64,000 nucleotides of DNA from assembly GCF_928392795.1 (NCBI RefSeq), contig NZ_CAKMTJ010000001.1, forward strand, positions 496,001 to 560,000, in the 5' to 3' direction. Origin of the DNA: Rothia nasimurium (GTDB taxonomy: Bacteria > Actinomycetota > Actinomycetes > Actinomycetales > Micrococcaceae). A program made the position numbers and the translations under genes. The notes below the pieces were generated by a model. That model ran no database searches. It was not told where the DNA came from and saw only the letters and a program-made list of their open reading frames with translations. This document shows, piece after piece, positions 53,774 to 63,400 of the stretch (position 1 is the first letter of the stretch; the number at the start of each line of letters is the position of its first letter).

Positions 53774-55069
53774 ATGACCCTGCTCACCCACCCCACCGAT
53801 ATCGAGACAGCAAGCGGGGCACCGGCGTCCGCCCAGCTCGCAACCCGCCAGACCCTGCGCCTGTGCACCGCCGGAAGCGTCGACGACGGCAAATCAACCT
53901 TCGTGGGCCGCCTGCTCCACGACACCAAGAGCGTGCTAGCCGACCAGCTCTCAGCGGTCGAGCGCACCAGCCGCGAGCGCGGCCACGACGGCCTTGACCT
54001 ATCGCTCCTAGTTGATGGTCTGCGCGCAGAACGCGAACAGGGCATCACCATCGACGTGGCCTACCGCTATTTCTCAACCGCCGAGCGCACCTTCATCCTG
54101 GCTGATACCCCGGGCCATGTGCAGTACACCCGCAATACCGTGACCGGTGTTTCAACCTCCCAGGTTGTGGTGCTCTTAGTGGACGCCCGCCACGGCGTGG
54201 TCACCCAGACCCGCCGCCACCTGACGGTTGCAGCCCTGCTGGGCGTGCGCCAGGTAGTCCTGGCTGTGAACAAGATTGACCTGGTGGATTACTCCCAGGA
54301 CGTCTTTGAGCAAATTCGCGAGGAATTTACGGCTCTAGCGCAGGAGAAGGGGGTCTCCGAGGTCACCGTCATCCCCATCAGTGCACTGAAGGGGGATAAC
54401 GTGGTGGAACCCTCCGAAAACACCCCCTGGTACACCGGCCCGACCGTGCTTGGCTACCTAGAAACCGTGGACGTCACCGACGCTACCTCTGAGCTGGGGC
54501 TGCGCTTACCGATCCAGTACGTAATCCGTCCCCAGGGCACCGACTACCGGGGCTACGCTGGCCGTATTACCGCCGGGCACCTGACTGTTGGTGATACCGT
54601 GCACCTGGGGCAGGGGCGCACCAGCACCGTCACCCATATCGACTCCGCAGACGGGGAAGTCGCAACTGCCGCCACCGGAGATTCCATCGTGGTGCGCCTG
54701 GCAGACGACATCGACCTATCCCGCGGTGACCTCATCGCGGGAACCGACCGCCCCGAGGGGAGCCGGGAACTCACCGCTACCCTGGTAGGGCTAGCCGACA
54801 CCCCGCTACGCCCCGGTGCCAAGGTAAAACTCCGCTACGGAACCTCCCTGGTGCGGGCCCGCCTCACCTCCATCGACTCCATTCTCGATATCGACACCAA
54901 CCAAGAACACCCCGGCGAAGCAGTTGAACTCAACGACATCGCCACCGTCACCCTGCAACTGGCAGAAGACCTACCCGTCGAACCCTACACCGGGCGCGGA
55001 CTGGTGGGCTCCCTGCTACTGATCAACCAGGCAGACGGCAACACCCTAGCCGCGGGTCTCGTCCGCTAG
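53774..55069 (+). CDS. cysN: sulfate adenylyltransferase subunit 1 (GTPase)
   Basis: 431 residues. G1 is AGSVDDGKSTFVGRLLHD, G2 region REQGITIDVAYRYF, G3 DTPGHVQYTRNTVTG, and G4 VNKIDLVD. The C-terminal EF-Tu-like barrels follow (YVIRPQGTDYRGYAGRITAGH). GTP hydrolysis drives APS formation by CysD. There is no C-terminal APS kinase, consistent with the APS-type CysH encoded in the same operon. Confidence 0.95.
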   Translation: MTLLTHPTDIETASGAPASAQLATRQTLRLCTAGSVDDGKSTFVGRLLHDTKSVLADQLSAVERTSRERGHDGLDLSLLVDGLRAEREQGITIDVAYRYFSTAERTFILADTPGHVQYTRNTVTGVSTSQVVVLLVDARHGVVTQTRRHLTVAALLGVRQVVLAVNKIDLVDYSQDVFEQIREEFTALAQEKGVSEVTVIPISALKGDNVVEPSENTPWYTGPTVLGYLETVDVTDATSELGLRLPIQYVIRPQGTDYRGYAGRITAGHLTVGDTVHLGQGRTSTVTHIDSADGEVATAATGDSIVVRLADDIDLSRGDLIAGTDRPEGSRELTATLVGLADTPLRPGAKVKLRYGTSLVRARLTSIDSILDIDTNQEHPGEAVELNDIATVTLQLAEDLPVEPYTGRGLVGSLLLINQADGNTLAAGLVR

Positions 55070-55094
55070 CAGCCCTCACAGAACGAACACCACC

Positions 55095-56042
55095 ATGAAC
55101 AAACTACTACTCATCGCCCTGGGCGGTCTGCTCGCACAACTCGTTGACGGCAGCCTCGGCATGGGCTTCGGAGTCACCTCAACCACCCTGCTCCTCACCC
55201 TCGCCGCGATGAACCCGGCCAGTGCCTCGGCAGTTGTTCATGTGGCAGAACTCGGCACCACCCTCGCCTCGGGCATCAGCCACTGGCGGTTCAACAACAT
55301 CGACTGGAAGGTCGTGCTGCGACTGGGCCTTCCGGGTGCGGTAGGGGCCTTTGCGGGAGCGACCCTGCTCTCCAACCTCTCCTTAGCTACCGCCAAGCCG
55401 GTCATGGCAACTATCTTGACCCTCATTGGCATCAACCTGGTACTCCGCTTCTCCACCGGCCGCCGCGCCGCCCGCGGTACCGGCGCTCCCGCCAACCCCC
55501 GCACCCTCGGCTTCCTCGGGCTCTTCGGCGGATTCGTGGACGCCGCGGGTGGGGGAGGCTGGGGCCCGGTCACCAGCTCCACCCTCATGACCATCGGCAA
55601 AACCGAGCCCCGCCGCATCGTGGGCACGGTTAACACCGCCGAATTCCTGGTCACCCTGGCCGCCAGCCTGGGCTTTATTCTGGGAATGTGGCAGGACCTC
55701 ACCGAGCACCTGCTGGCCGTCCTCGCCCTGCTGGCCGGTGGCGTCCTCGCCGCCCCCGTTGCCGCCTGGCTGGTCACCCGCATCAACCCCACCGCCCTCG
55801 GCGGGTTCGTGGGCACCTGCCTAGTCGTCACCCACCTGCCCTACCTCACCGGCCTCGTACCGGCCCTGGCCCCCTACAGCCTGCCGCTCACCCTGGGAGC
55901 AGCCCTGACCGGGCTGGCCCTGAGCACCCGAGGAGTGCTGCGGAGCCGAAACCTCACCCTCAGCCACCCCACCGGCTACAGAGAAACTATCGAACCTTCG
56001 CACCAGCCCCTCGCCACCAGCACCACACGCACGAAAGACTAA
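55095..56042 (+). CDS. TauE/SafE-type (TSUP) membrane transporter
   Basis: 315 residues with about eight membrane helices. The N-terminus LLIALGGLLAQLVDGSLGMGFGVTSTTLLLTL and the repeat LGFLGLFGGFVDAAGGGGWGPVTSSTLM are the paired TSUP signatures (G-x-G-F-G and GGGWGP). The C-terminal 60 residues are variable. Location between cysN and sulfite reductase suggests it moves sulfite, sulfate or another sulfur compound. The direction of transport cannot be told from sequence. Confidence 0.85.
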   Translation: MNKLLLIALGGLLAQLVDGSLGMGFGVTSTTLLLTLAAMNPASASAVVHVAELGTTLASGISHWRFNNIDWKVVLRLGLPGAVGAFAGATLLSNLSLATAKPVMATILTLIGINLVLRFSTGRRAARGTGAPANPRTLGFLGLFGGFVDAAGGGGWGPVTSSTLMTIGKTEPRRIVGTVNTAEFLVTLAASLGFILGMWQDLTEHLLAVLALLAGGVLAAPVAAWLVTRINPTALGGFVGTCLVVTHLPYLTGLVPALAPYSLPLTLGAALTGLALSTRGVLRSRNLTLSHPTGYRETIEPSHQPLATSTTRTKD

Positions 56043-56046
56043 ACCT

Positions 56047-57780
56047 ATGGCTAAGACCCTCACCGCCCGCCCCGACCAGGCAGCCGCACCGGCCCGCCGT
56101 AAACCCGTCTCTAAGAAGCCCAACGGCCAGTGGAAAATCGACGGTAAAAGCCCGCTCAACGCCAACGAAGAATTCAAGCTGGCAGATGACGGACTGCACG
56201 TACGCGAACGTATTATCGACACCTACTCCAAGGAAGGGTTTGATTCCATCGACTCGGACGACCTACACGGCCGCTTCCGCTGGTGGGGTCTTTACACCCA
56301 GCGCAAGCAGGGCATCGACGGCGGCCGTACCGCAACCCTGAGCCCCGAAGAACTCGAAGACAAGTACTTCATGCTGCGCGTGCGTATCGACTCCGGCCAG
56401 CTCACCACCGAGCAGACCCGCGTAATCGGTGAAATCTCCCGAGACTTTGCCCGCGACACCGCCGATGTGACCGACCGCCAGAACGTGCAGCTGCACTGGG
56501 TCCAGGTAGAAGACGTACCCGAAATCTGGCGCCGCCTGGCAGAGGTGGGGCTCGACACCACCGAGGCCTGTGGCGACGTAGGCCGCGTCATTCTGGGCTC
56601 ACCCCTGGCAGGAATTGCCGCTGACGAACTCATCGACCCCACCCCGGTGATTCGAGAGATTAAAGAAAAGTACATCGGCGATCCGGCCTTCTCCAACCTG
56701 CCGCGTAAGTTCAAGACCTGCTTCACCGGCCACCCCAGCCAGGACGTCGTCCACGAAATCAACGACGTAGCATTCGTCGGCGTTACCCACCCGGAACTGG
56801 GCGTCGGCTATGACCTGTGGGTCGGCGGCGGTCTCTCCACCAACCCCAAGCTTGCAGAGCGCCTGGGGGTCTTCGTCACCCAGGACCAGGCCGTGGAGGT
56901 CTGGAAGGGCGTCATCTCCATCTTCCGCGACTACGGCTACCGCCGCCTGCGCAACAAGGCCCGCCTCAAGTTCCTGGTCGCTGACTGGGGCGTAGAAAAA
57001 TTCCGGCAGGTACTGGAAGAAGAATACCTGGGCTATGCCCTGCCCGACGGCCCCGCCCCCGAGACCCCCGCCATCACCGGCGACCACGTAGGAGTACACG
57101 CGCAGAAGGACGGTAAGTTCTACATCGGCCTGACCCCCACCGTGGGGCGCATCAGCGGCAGCCAGCTCATTGACCTGGCCAACCTGGTCGAAAAGTACGG
57201 CTCTTCGCGTCTGCGCACTACTCCCTACCAGAAGCTGGTCGTGCTCGACATCGAAGAAGATGATGTTGAGCCCTTCATCACCGAAGCTGAGAAGCTGGGC
57301 TTCTACGCGCGTCCGTCCGTCTTCCGCCGCTCCACCATCGCCTGCACCGGCATCGAGTATTGCAAGCTGGCCATCGTGGCGACCAAGTCCACTGCAGCCC
57401 GCGTCATCGATAACCTTGAAGAGCGCATGGCCGATGTGGCTGATCAGCTCCCTGCCCGCCTGACCCTGCACATCAACGGCTGCCCCAACTCCTGCGCCCG
57501 TATTCAGACCGCAGATATCGGACTGAAGGGGCAGATTATCACCACCGATGACGGCCGCCAGGTACCCGGCTTCCAGGTTCACCTCGGCGGTGGACTGGCC
57601 GACTACCAGAATGACGCCGCCGGCACCCTCGGCCGCACCGTGCGCGGTCTCAAGGTAGAGGCTGACCTGCTGGAAGACTACCTTGAACGCCTGATTCGCA
57701 CCTACCTTGCGGAGCGAGCGGACGCCTCCCAGACCTTTGCGCGCTGGGCCCTGGAGGCAGACGAGCAGCAGCTAGTATAG
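56047..57780 (+). CDS. siroheme-dependent sulfite (or nitrite) reductase, ferredoxin type
   Basis: 577 residues. The duplicated ferredoxin-like and siroheme domains are visible: GRFRWWGLYTQRKQGIDGG, DVTDRQNVQLHWV, GDVGRVILGSPLAG, then TACTGIEYCKLAIVATK and INGCPNSCARIQTADIGLKG, which supply the four Cys of the 4Fe-4S/siroheme site. The Tyr-Cys pair near the siroheme (EYC) fits the mycobacterial SirA/NirA type. Position at the end of the cys genes favours sulfite as substrate: sulfite to sulfide for cysteine synthesis. Confidence 0.92.
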   Translation: MAKTLTARPDQAAAPARRKPVSKKPNGQWKIDGKSPLNANEEFKLADDGLHVRERIIDTYSKEGFDSIDSDDLHGRFRWWGLYTQRKQGIDGGRTATLSPEELEDKYFMLRVRIDSGQLTTEQTRVIGEISRDFARDTADVTDRQNVQLHWVQVEDVPEIWRRLAEVGLDTTEACGDVGRVILGSPLAGIAADELIDPTPVIREIKEKYIGDPAFSNLPRKFKTCFTGHPSQDVVHEINDVAFVGVTHPELGVGYDLWVGGGLSTNPKLAERLGVFVTQDQAVEVWKGVISIFRDYGYRRLRNKARLKFLVADWGVEKFRQVLEEEYLGYALPDGPAPETPAITGDHVGVHAQKDGKFYIGLTPTVGRISGSQLIDLANLVEKYGSSRLRTTPYQKLVVLDIEEDDVEPFITEAEKLGFYARPSVFRRSTIACTGIEYCKLAIVATKSTAARVIDNLEERMADVADQLPARLTLHINGCPNSCARIQTADIGLKGQIITTDDGRQVPGFQVHLGGGLADYQNDAAGTLGRTVRGLKVEADLLEDYLERLIRTYLAERADASQTFARWALEADEQQLV

Positions 57781-57789
57781 GGCTGGCTT

Positions 57790-57848
57790 TTCGACGCGTC
57801 CGCCGGTTTTCCACTGTTGAGGCGTGGAAAACCGGCGGACGCGTCGAA
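57790..57848. repeat. 59-bp palindrome with perfect 25-bp stem, copy 1
   Basis: The left arm 57790-57814 and right arm 57824-57848 are perfect inverted copies, starting TTCGACGCGTCCGCC, around loop TGTTGAGGC. It lies 9 bases after the sulfite reductase stop and adjoins the stop of the AbiEi/DUF559 gene. It could act as a bidirectional terminator, but a copy with the same arms lies 1171 bases away. Confidence 0.85.
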
Positions 57849-57849
57849 G

Positions 57850-58752
57850 TTATAGGTACACCCCGGCGGACGCAAAAGCCCGCTTCAGTTTCTCTGCCAA
57901 CAACTGCGGTCGGTAGATAACCTCGTGCCAGTTGGTGCGTACCACGTTGTAGCCTCTACCGCGGAGCCAGGCTTCACGCTCATTCTGCTGACCAAAAACC
58001 TGTTCACGGTTTGAACCCGCGTATTTGATATTTCCGTCAAACTCTAAAATAATCATGCACTCAGGCCACATAAAATCAGGCCGGTAGCGTCGTCCGCCGC
58101 CCTCAACCCACACCTGCTGCTGGCAGGGCGGAAAGCCAAACTCGTCTAAGAAGTAGACCACCAGACTTTCACCAGCAGATTCGGAAAGCGGATTGACCAA
58201 ATCAGCCAACCTCTGTAGGCGACTACTGCCGCGGCCCGTAGCCTGACGTAAACACGTCAAGAGATCGGGGTAGAGAACCCCAGCTCTTAAGGAACTATCG
58301 GCCAGTACGAGAGCATGGCGCAGGTCGAGAACCCGGCAACAATCCACCACTGTCTGTAGGGCAGACGTTACGGGAATACCCGCTATCTCTTGGGGCTTAC
58401 TCGTAAGCCCGTGCACGGTGACACCCGGTGAAGAATGAGCCCTAGAGTTCGGCGCTGCAACGTGAATACGGTCAGGAACAGCCAGTTGAGCAAAACCATA
58501 GAGAGCCGCAGCGCTCTGATGCGAAAAAACTGTTCGAGCACCCATACCTTTTGAATGGGCAACCAGCCGGGCCACATAGCGTTCACTCGGTAGGAGTGAA
58601 GACCAGCTCTGAGAGGGCACGTAGACCCCGCGACGTATTCTGACGATCTCGCCGCGGGACACTTTTTGACGCACTGCATGACGGGTAAAACCGCGCAGCT
58701 CCAGATCTTGGGCTGTCTGAACTAGGGGGTGAATATCGTGCAGGCTTTTCAT
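57850..58752 (-). CDS. AbiEi-type winged-helix protein with C-terminal DUF559 nuclease-like domain
   Basis: About 300 residues from the ATG at 58752 (a GTG 5 codons upstream is possible). N-terminal winged helix of the type IV antitoxin kind: ELRGFTRHAVRQKVSRGEIVRIRRGVYVP. The middle matches AbiEi-linked domains (TVFSHQSAAALYGF, IPVTSALQTVVDCCRVLDLRHAL). The C-terminus is DUF559/Vsr-like: FPPCQQQVWVEGGGRRYRPDFMWPECMIILEFDGNIKY with candidate PD and ExD residues, then REAWLRGRGYNVVRTNW. Single-gene versions are widespread in actinobacteria with unknown role. No toxin gene is adjacent. Confidence 0.8.
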   Translation of the reverse strand: MKSLHDIHPLVQTAQDLELRGFTRHAVRQKVSRGEIVRIRRGVYVPSQSWSSLLPSERYVARLVAHSKGMGARTVFSHQSAAALYGFAQLAVPDRIHVAAPNSRAHSSPGVTVHGLTSKPQEIAGIPVTSALQTVVDCCRVLDLRHALVLADSSLRAGVLYPDLLTCLRQATGRGSSRLQRLADLVNPLSESAGESLVVYFLDEFGFPPCQQQVWVEGGGRRYRPDFMWPECMIILEFDGNIKYAGSNREQVFGQQNEREAWLRGRGYNVVRTNWHEVIYRPQLLAEKLKRAFASAGVYL

Positions 58753-58960
58753 GCATCTAGATTGCACCCTTGAGCACCTTTATCGCAGGCCCAAGGGGGA
58801 ATCTGTGGATAACTGTGCCTTTCAGCTGGGGTTGGCTGGATTCTTCAGGCGCCACAAGGACATAAACGCGTCATAGAAGTTAGCTGCTGTGGGGTCTGCA
58901 CAACTTGTCCGGACCGCGCTGGGGGCGCGTCCGTCCGGATTTCTAGCACCCTACTAAACC

Positions 58961-59019
58961 TTCGACGCGTCCGCCGGTTTTCCACGGTTGAGGCGTGGAA
59001 AACCGGCGGACGCGTCGAA
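58961..59019. repeat. 59-bp palindrome with perfect 25-bp stem, copy 2
   Basis: Arms 58961-58985 and 58995-59019 are identical to those of copy 1; only one loop base differs (GGTTGAGGC). It lies in the gap 58753-59114 upstream of the AbiEi/DUF559 gene and after the SUMT gene end. The gap also holds an imperfect TCCGGAC / GTCCGGA inverted repeat near 58907-58940, and no gene. Confidence 0.85.
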
Positions 59020-59114
59020 ATGAAGAGGAAGGCACAACGAGAGCGCGGAAACGGACTCGGAATCGGGACTAGGACGTCGGCCCCGGCTTGAAAAGTCGCT
59101 GTGGCAGCTGCTGC

Positions 59115-60155
59115 CTAGTGGGTCTCAAAAGCCCTTGCCATGACCTCTTCGCGGCGGGGGCCGGCCACCGCACACACCTCGCCCAGGGTAATCACAGCAG
59201 GCGGCTTCACGTCGGCCAGCGTTTCGAGGCAGTCACCCAAGGTTGCGTACACTTCGCGCTGGTTGGGGCGGAAGCCGTCCTGCACTGCAATTAGGGGCAA
59301 GGACGCTGGCACCCCGCGCTCGCACAGACCGGCAACGGTATGGGGGAGGGACTTGACGCCCATGAGAAGGGAGACCGTGCCGCCGTCTTTGAGCAGGCCC
59401 GCCAGCTGATCCAGCTCCGAGCTGCCTAGAGGCGCGTGCCCAGACACCACGGTGAACATGTGGGACACACCGCGCAGGGTAATCGGCACACCGGCCAGGG
59501 CGGGCAGCGCGATCGATGAAGTCACCCCCGAATACACCGTGACCGGTATACCGGACTGCTCACAGACATAGAGCTCCTCAGCACCGCGCCCGAAGACATA
59601 GGGGTCACCACCCTTCAGGCGGGCCACGGTCCGACCGGCTAGGGCATGCTCTACCATGAGCCGGTCAATCTCCCGCTGCGGCACCCGGTGCTGGCCGGGA
59701 ATCTTGCCCACATCAATAATGCTCGCCTTAGGCGCCCAGCGGGGCAGGTCTTGGTGGGGAGCAAGATGGTCAAGCAGGACGACGTCCGCCCGACTCAGTG
59801 CCTCAAGGGCATGGCGGGTCATGAGGCCGGGATCGCCGGGGCCAGCCCCAATCAAAAAGACCCTGCCGACCTGCTGGGGCGCCGGTTCGCTATCCACAAG
59901 AAGAACCGTGTGCAGACCCCTGCTGCCCAGGGCGGCCTTGATCGCCTGCCGCCAGCTCCCAATCTCATCGGGCTGCTCGGCACAGATGACCACCACAGAC
60001 GGGGAGATATCTTCTAGAACAGAGGGGAGTAGGCCAGCAGAGGAGACACTCACGACCTCAGCCGCCGCCTTATACTTGGGCGCAACCTGCCCCACCCGCT
60101 CCGATGCTCCGCAGAGCAGCACCGCAGCACTGGTGACATCAAGATCAGCGAACAC
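59115..60155 (-). CDS. cobA: uroporphyrinogen-III C-methyltransferase
   Basis: 346 residues. The SUMT domain starts at about 97: GRVFLIGAGPGDPGLMTRHALEALSRADVVLLDHL, ARLKGGDPYVFGRGAEEL, VTSSIALPALAGVPITLRGVSHMFTVVSGH, then GTVSLLMGVKSLP. Residues 1-95 (AAVLLCGASERVGQVAPKYKAAAEVVSV) look like a decayed precorrin-2 dehydrogenase-type Rossmann domain without a proper GxGxxA loop. It methylates uroporphyrinogen III twice to precorrin-2. The dehydrogenase activity is encoded separately at 63397. Confidence 0.9.
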   Translation of the reverse strand: MFADLDVTSAAVLLCGASERVGQVAPKYKAAAEVVSVSSAGLLPSVLEDISPSVVVICAEQPDEIGSWRQAIKAALGSRGLHTVLLVDSEPAPQQVGRVFLIGAGPGDPGLMTRHALEALSRADVVLLDHLAPHQDLPRWAPKASIIDVGKIPGQHRVPQREIDRLMVEHALAGRTVARLKGGDPYVFGRGAEELYVCEQSGIPVTVYSGVTSSIALPALAGVPITLRGVSHMFTVVSGHAPLGSSELDQLAGLLKDGGTVSLLMGVKSLPHTVAGLCERGVPASLPLIAVQDGFRPNQREVYATLGDCLETLADVKPPAVITLGEVCAVAGPRREEVMARAFETH

Positions 60156-60283
60156 GCCGTATCCTCTCCCTAGAAAACTCTTTACCCTTCATCCTCACAC
60201 GGGGCGGGCAGCTTCACCCACTTGCGTGACCTCGCATGAACCGGAGCATCACAACCTTGTCACACGAGGTCACACGGCGGCAG

Positions 60284-62947
60284 CTAGCCGGCGTGCACCG
60301 GCAAACTGGCCCCGGCAATCAAAACCTTCTCGCCGGCGTCCTCACTCTCAAGATCACCATCGGCCTCGGCTGCAGCGATTTCCGCTTCGGTGGCCGGGCG
60401 AATCTGGTCACGCTCCAGCACATACATGCGGTCACCCGCCGAATTGGCCTCAGGCTCGTTCACAAAGGCCCTAAAGCGGCGCAGGCGTTTCTCGTCGCGC
60501 AGGGTTGCAGCCCACTCGTCCTCATAATGGTCAATGTGGTACTGCATATCGGCATCGAGCTGTTCACAGATGCCCAGCTTGTCGTCGATAATCACCTCGC
60601 GTAGGTGCTCGATAGCGTCGCCAAACTTTTCATCGAGGTCCTCAGCCCAGCGGGCGGTGCGCTGGAGCTTATCCGCGGTGCGGATGTAGTACATGAGGTA
60701 ACGGTCAATATAACGGTAGGCGGTTTGCTGGTCGAGATCCTGCGCAAACAGGCGGCCGTGGGCGGGGTTAGCGCCGCCGTTGCCGGCAAAGTAGAGGTTC
60801 CAGCCGTTCGTGGTGGCAATAAGACCCACGTCCTTGCCCTGGGCTTCTGCGCACTCACGGTTACAGCCAGACACTGCCACCTTGAACTTGTGGGGAGAAC
60901 GCAAACCCTTGTAGCGGTTTTCCGTATCAATTGCCATAGCCACCGAATCGCGCATACCGAACCTGCACCAGGCAGAACCAATGCAGGACTTCACGTTACG
61001 CAGGGACTTACCGTAGGCCTGGCCCGACTCAAAGCCCGCATCGACCAGCCGCTGCCAAATCTCAGGCAGCTGCTCTAGACGGGCCCCGTACATGCCGATA
61101 CGCTGGGCGCCGTTAATCTTGGTGTAGAGCCCATAGTCAGCTGCCACCTGGGCAATAACGGCCAGCTTCTGCGGGGTAATTTCGCCACCGGGGATACGGG
61201 GAATCACACCGTAGGTGCCGTCCTTCTGCATGTTGGCCAGGTTGCGGTCGTTGGTGTCCTGCAGGGCGCCGCGGCCGCCGTCCAGGGCGTAGGACTTGCG
61301 GGTCGATGCAAGGATGGACGCCACGGTCGGCTTGCAGATGGCACACCCGTCGGTGCCCCGCCCAAAGCGCTTGAGCACGGAGTAGAAATCATCGAGGTCA
61401 CCCACGGCGTAGACAGCCTGGAAGAGCTCGGCACGCGAGAGGTCAAAGTGCTCGCACAGGGCTTTCGAGACCGTCAGCCCCAGTTTCTTCATGGTCTGTT
61501 CTAGGGTCTTTTGGATCATGGGTACGCACGAGCCGCACTGGGTCCCGGCGGTTGTCTCAGCCTTGACCGCTCCTACATCGTGCGCACCGCCCTTTACTGC
61601 TTCCCGCACTGCACCGAAGCAGATATTGTTGCAGGAGCACAGCACTGCGTCGTCGGGCAGTTCTGTATCGGGCACGCCATCCCCGCTTCCTGCAGCGGTG
61701 AGAAAGGCGGACGGCTCCGCGGGCAGCTCCCTGCCTAACAGCGGCTTGAGGGAGTCATAGGGCGCGGTATCACCCACAAAGACACCACCGAGCAGGGTCT
61801 TAGCATCGGCTGTGGTCACAATCTTCTGGTACAGACCGCGAGCCGGGTCAGCGAACATGATTTCTAGGCAGTTCTCAGCTGAGCCGCGGCGGTCGCCAAA
61901 ACCCGCTACTTCTAGACCCGAGAACTTTAGCTTGGTGGCTATATCAAAGCTCTCTACCTCTTCATGGCCGCCGGTCAGGTTGGCTGCTACGGCTTCTGCC
62001 ATTTGGTTTGCAGGGGCCACCAGACCCCAGGTGCGGCCTAGTACGCAGGCAACCTCGCCGATAGCCCAAATAGCGGGGTCCTCCGACTGGCAGGTGGGGG
62101 AGACGACCACGCCACCGCGCTCGCCCACCTGCAAACCGGCGTCTCGTGCCAACTGGTCGTTGGGACGGATGCCGGCAGCCATCATGACTAGGTCGGCATC
62201 TAACTGGTGCACATCTGCTTCATCGCCCATACCGTTAGCAACCGATACTGAGACAACTTCACCGGCGGAATCCTTGTTGATGGTTGAGATAAATGCACCG
62301 GTTTCAACCGCGATTCCCGCTTCGCGGATAGCCGCATTGACCGCGAACCCGCCGCCCTGGTCTACTTCGATGGAGAGTAGCCAGGGGGCAACGTCGAGAA
62401 TGGTGGGGTCAGCTCCTACATCTCGCAGACCTTCAGCCGCCTCTAGGCCCAGCAGACCGCCACCGACCACGATGGCGCGGGGGCGGCGTCCTAGCTTGTC
62501 GGTAAGGCGTGTGACCTCAGCAACCATGTTTTGAACATCGTCAATGGTTCGGAAGACGTGGGCGCTGTCGGAACCGGGAATGGGAATTTTGACAGCCGAA
62601 GAACCGGTAGCCAGAACAAGTTCATCGTAGGAGTAGGTCTTGCCGTCGGTTGCGCTGACGGTGCGGTTCTTCCGGTCAATGGAGGTGGCGCTCACACCGC
62701 TAATCAGGGTGACGTGGGGGTTCTCCCATAGCTCTGGGTCACCCAGGGTGAGATCGCGGTGGGTCTCTTGGAAGATCTTTTCGAGAGCCACGCGGTCGTA
62801 GGGCAGGTGTTTCTCGGCGTTGAGCACGGTAAGGTGGGAGGCGCCGGCGTCCTTTTCCAGGAAGGCCTTGGCGAACCTCCAGGCGGCGGGCCCACCTCCA
62901 ATCACCAGTACTGAACGCTGGTTGGCGGTGAGGGGATTGGTGGACAT
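60284..62947 (-). CDS. nirB: nitrite reductase (NADH) large subunit
   Basis: 887 residues. The N-terminal FAD/NADH part has SVLVIGGGPAAWRFAKAF and PRAIVVGGGLLGLEAAEGL. The BFD-like 2Fe-2S domain has VLCSCNNICFGAVREAVKGG and TQCGSCVPMI. The siroheme domain has KSCIGSAWCRFGMRDSVAMA and AVSGCNRECAEAQGKDVG, the four-Cys site. It reduces nitrite to ammonium in the cytoplasm using NADH. Unlike the usual nirBD operon, nirD is transcribed divergently. Confidence 0.95.
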   Translation of the reverse strand: MSTNPLTANQRSVLVIGGGPAAWRFAKAFLEKDAGASHLTVLNAEKHLPYDRVALEKIFQETHRDLTLGDPELWENPHVTLISGVSATSIDRKNRTVSATDGKTYSYDELVLATGSSAVKIPIPGSDSAHVFRTIDDVQNMVAEVTRLTDKLGRRPRAIVVGGGLLGLEAAEGLRDVGADPTILDVAPWLLSIEVDQGGGFAVNAAIREAGIAVETGAFISTINKDSAGEVVSVSVANGMGDEADVHQLDADLVMMAAGIRPNDQLARDAGLQVGERGGVVVSPTCQSEDPAIWAIGEVACVLGRTWGLVAPANQMAEAVAANLTGGHEEVESFDIATKLKFSGLEVAGFGDRRGSAENCLEIMFADPARGLYQKIVTTADAKTLLGGVFVGDTAPYDSLKPLLGRELPAEPSAFLTAAGSGDGVPDTELPDDAVLCSCNNICFGAVREAVKGGAHDVGAVKAETTAGTQCGSCVPMIQKTLEQTMKKLGLTVSKALCEHFDLSRAELFQAVYAVGDLDDFYSVLKRFGRGTDGCAICKPTVASILASTRKSYALDGGRGALQDTNDRNLANMQKDGTYGVIPRIPGGEITPQKLAVIAQVAADYGLYTKINGAQRIGMYGARLEQLPEIWQRLVDAGFESGQAYGKSLRNVKSCIGSAWCRFGMRDSVAMAIDTENRYKGLRSPHKFKVAVSGCNRECAEAQGKDVGLIATTNGWNLYFAGNGGANPAHGRLFAQDLDQQTAYRYIDRYLMYYIRTADKLQRTARWAEDLDEKFGDAIEHLREVIIDDKLGICEQLDADMQYHIDHYEDEWAATLRDEKRLRRFRAFVNEPEANSAGDRMYVLERDQIRPATEAEIAAAEADGDLESEDAGEKVLIAGASLPVHAG

Positions 62948-62996
62948 CAGTGCCTCCCTAATGTGGGTTTAAGCCGGTTTAATGCGTATTTCTAAT

Positions 62997-63008
62997 GCTA
63001 ATATTAGC
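62997..63008. promoter_or_regulatory. 12-bp perfect palindrome in the nirB-nirD gap
   Basis: GCTAATATTAGC is a perfect palindrome in the 120-base divergent region. It is placed 50 bases from the nirB start and 60 from the nirD start, so one regulator could act on both. It does not look like a GlnR site. Confidence 0.5.
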
Positions 63009-63067
63009 TTAAAGGCAAGATAAACCCACGCAAACACAAGCAGTAACGTAGAAATAGGGAGAAAACC

Positions 63068-63400
63068 GTGACATCACAGTGGTACCGCATCTGCACCATG
63101 GACGACCTGGAACCCAACTGGGGTGAGGCTGCCCTGATTAATGGGCAGCAGTACGCGGTCTTCCGTACCGCTGACGATTCCATTTTCGTCACCGACCATA
63201 AGGACCCTGCCTCTGGCTCCCTGGTGGTAGCTCGCGGCATCGTCGGTGAAAAGAACGGCGAGCCGACCGTAACCTCCCCGCTCTATAAAGAGGTGTACTC
63301 CCTGGTGAGTGGCAACTGTCTCTCTGGGGCTGAATATCGCCTACCTGTTTACCCTGTTGAGGTGCGCGACGGGGATATCTGGGTGGAGCTGCCTGCGTGA
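63068..63400 (+). CDS. nirD: nitrite reductase (NADH) small subunit
   Basis: 110 residues from a GTG with GGGAGAAAA upstream. The Rieske-like beta fold starts WYRICTMDDLEPNWGEAALINGQQYAVFRT and ends EYRLPVYPVEVRDGDIWVEL. The CxH/CxxH cluster ligands of true Rieske proteins are absent, as is normal for NirD; NCLSGAEYRL occupies the position of the second motif. It supports NirB. The stop overlaps the start of the precorrin-2 dehydrogenase gene (GTGA). Confidence 0.92.
   Translation: MTSQWYRICTMDDLEPNWGEAALINGQQYAVFRTADDSIFVTDHKDPASGSLVVARGIVGEKNGEPTVTSPLYKEVYSLVSGNCLSGAEYRLPVYPVEVRDGDIWVELPA

Noticed and set aside
22271..59020. GCGTCCGC/GCGGACGC as a genome-wide uptake or signal motif
   Set aside because: The octamer-like string appears often in genes and hairpins, but I cannot count it against expectation in a high-GC genome; its use in the two 59-bp palindromes is reported separately.
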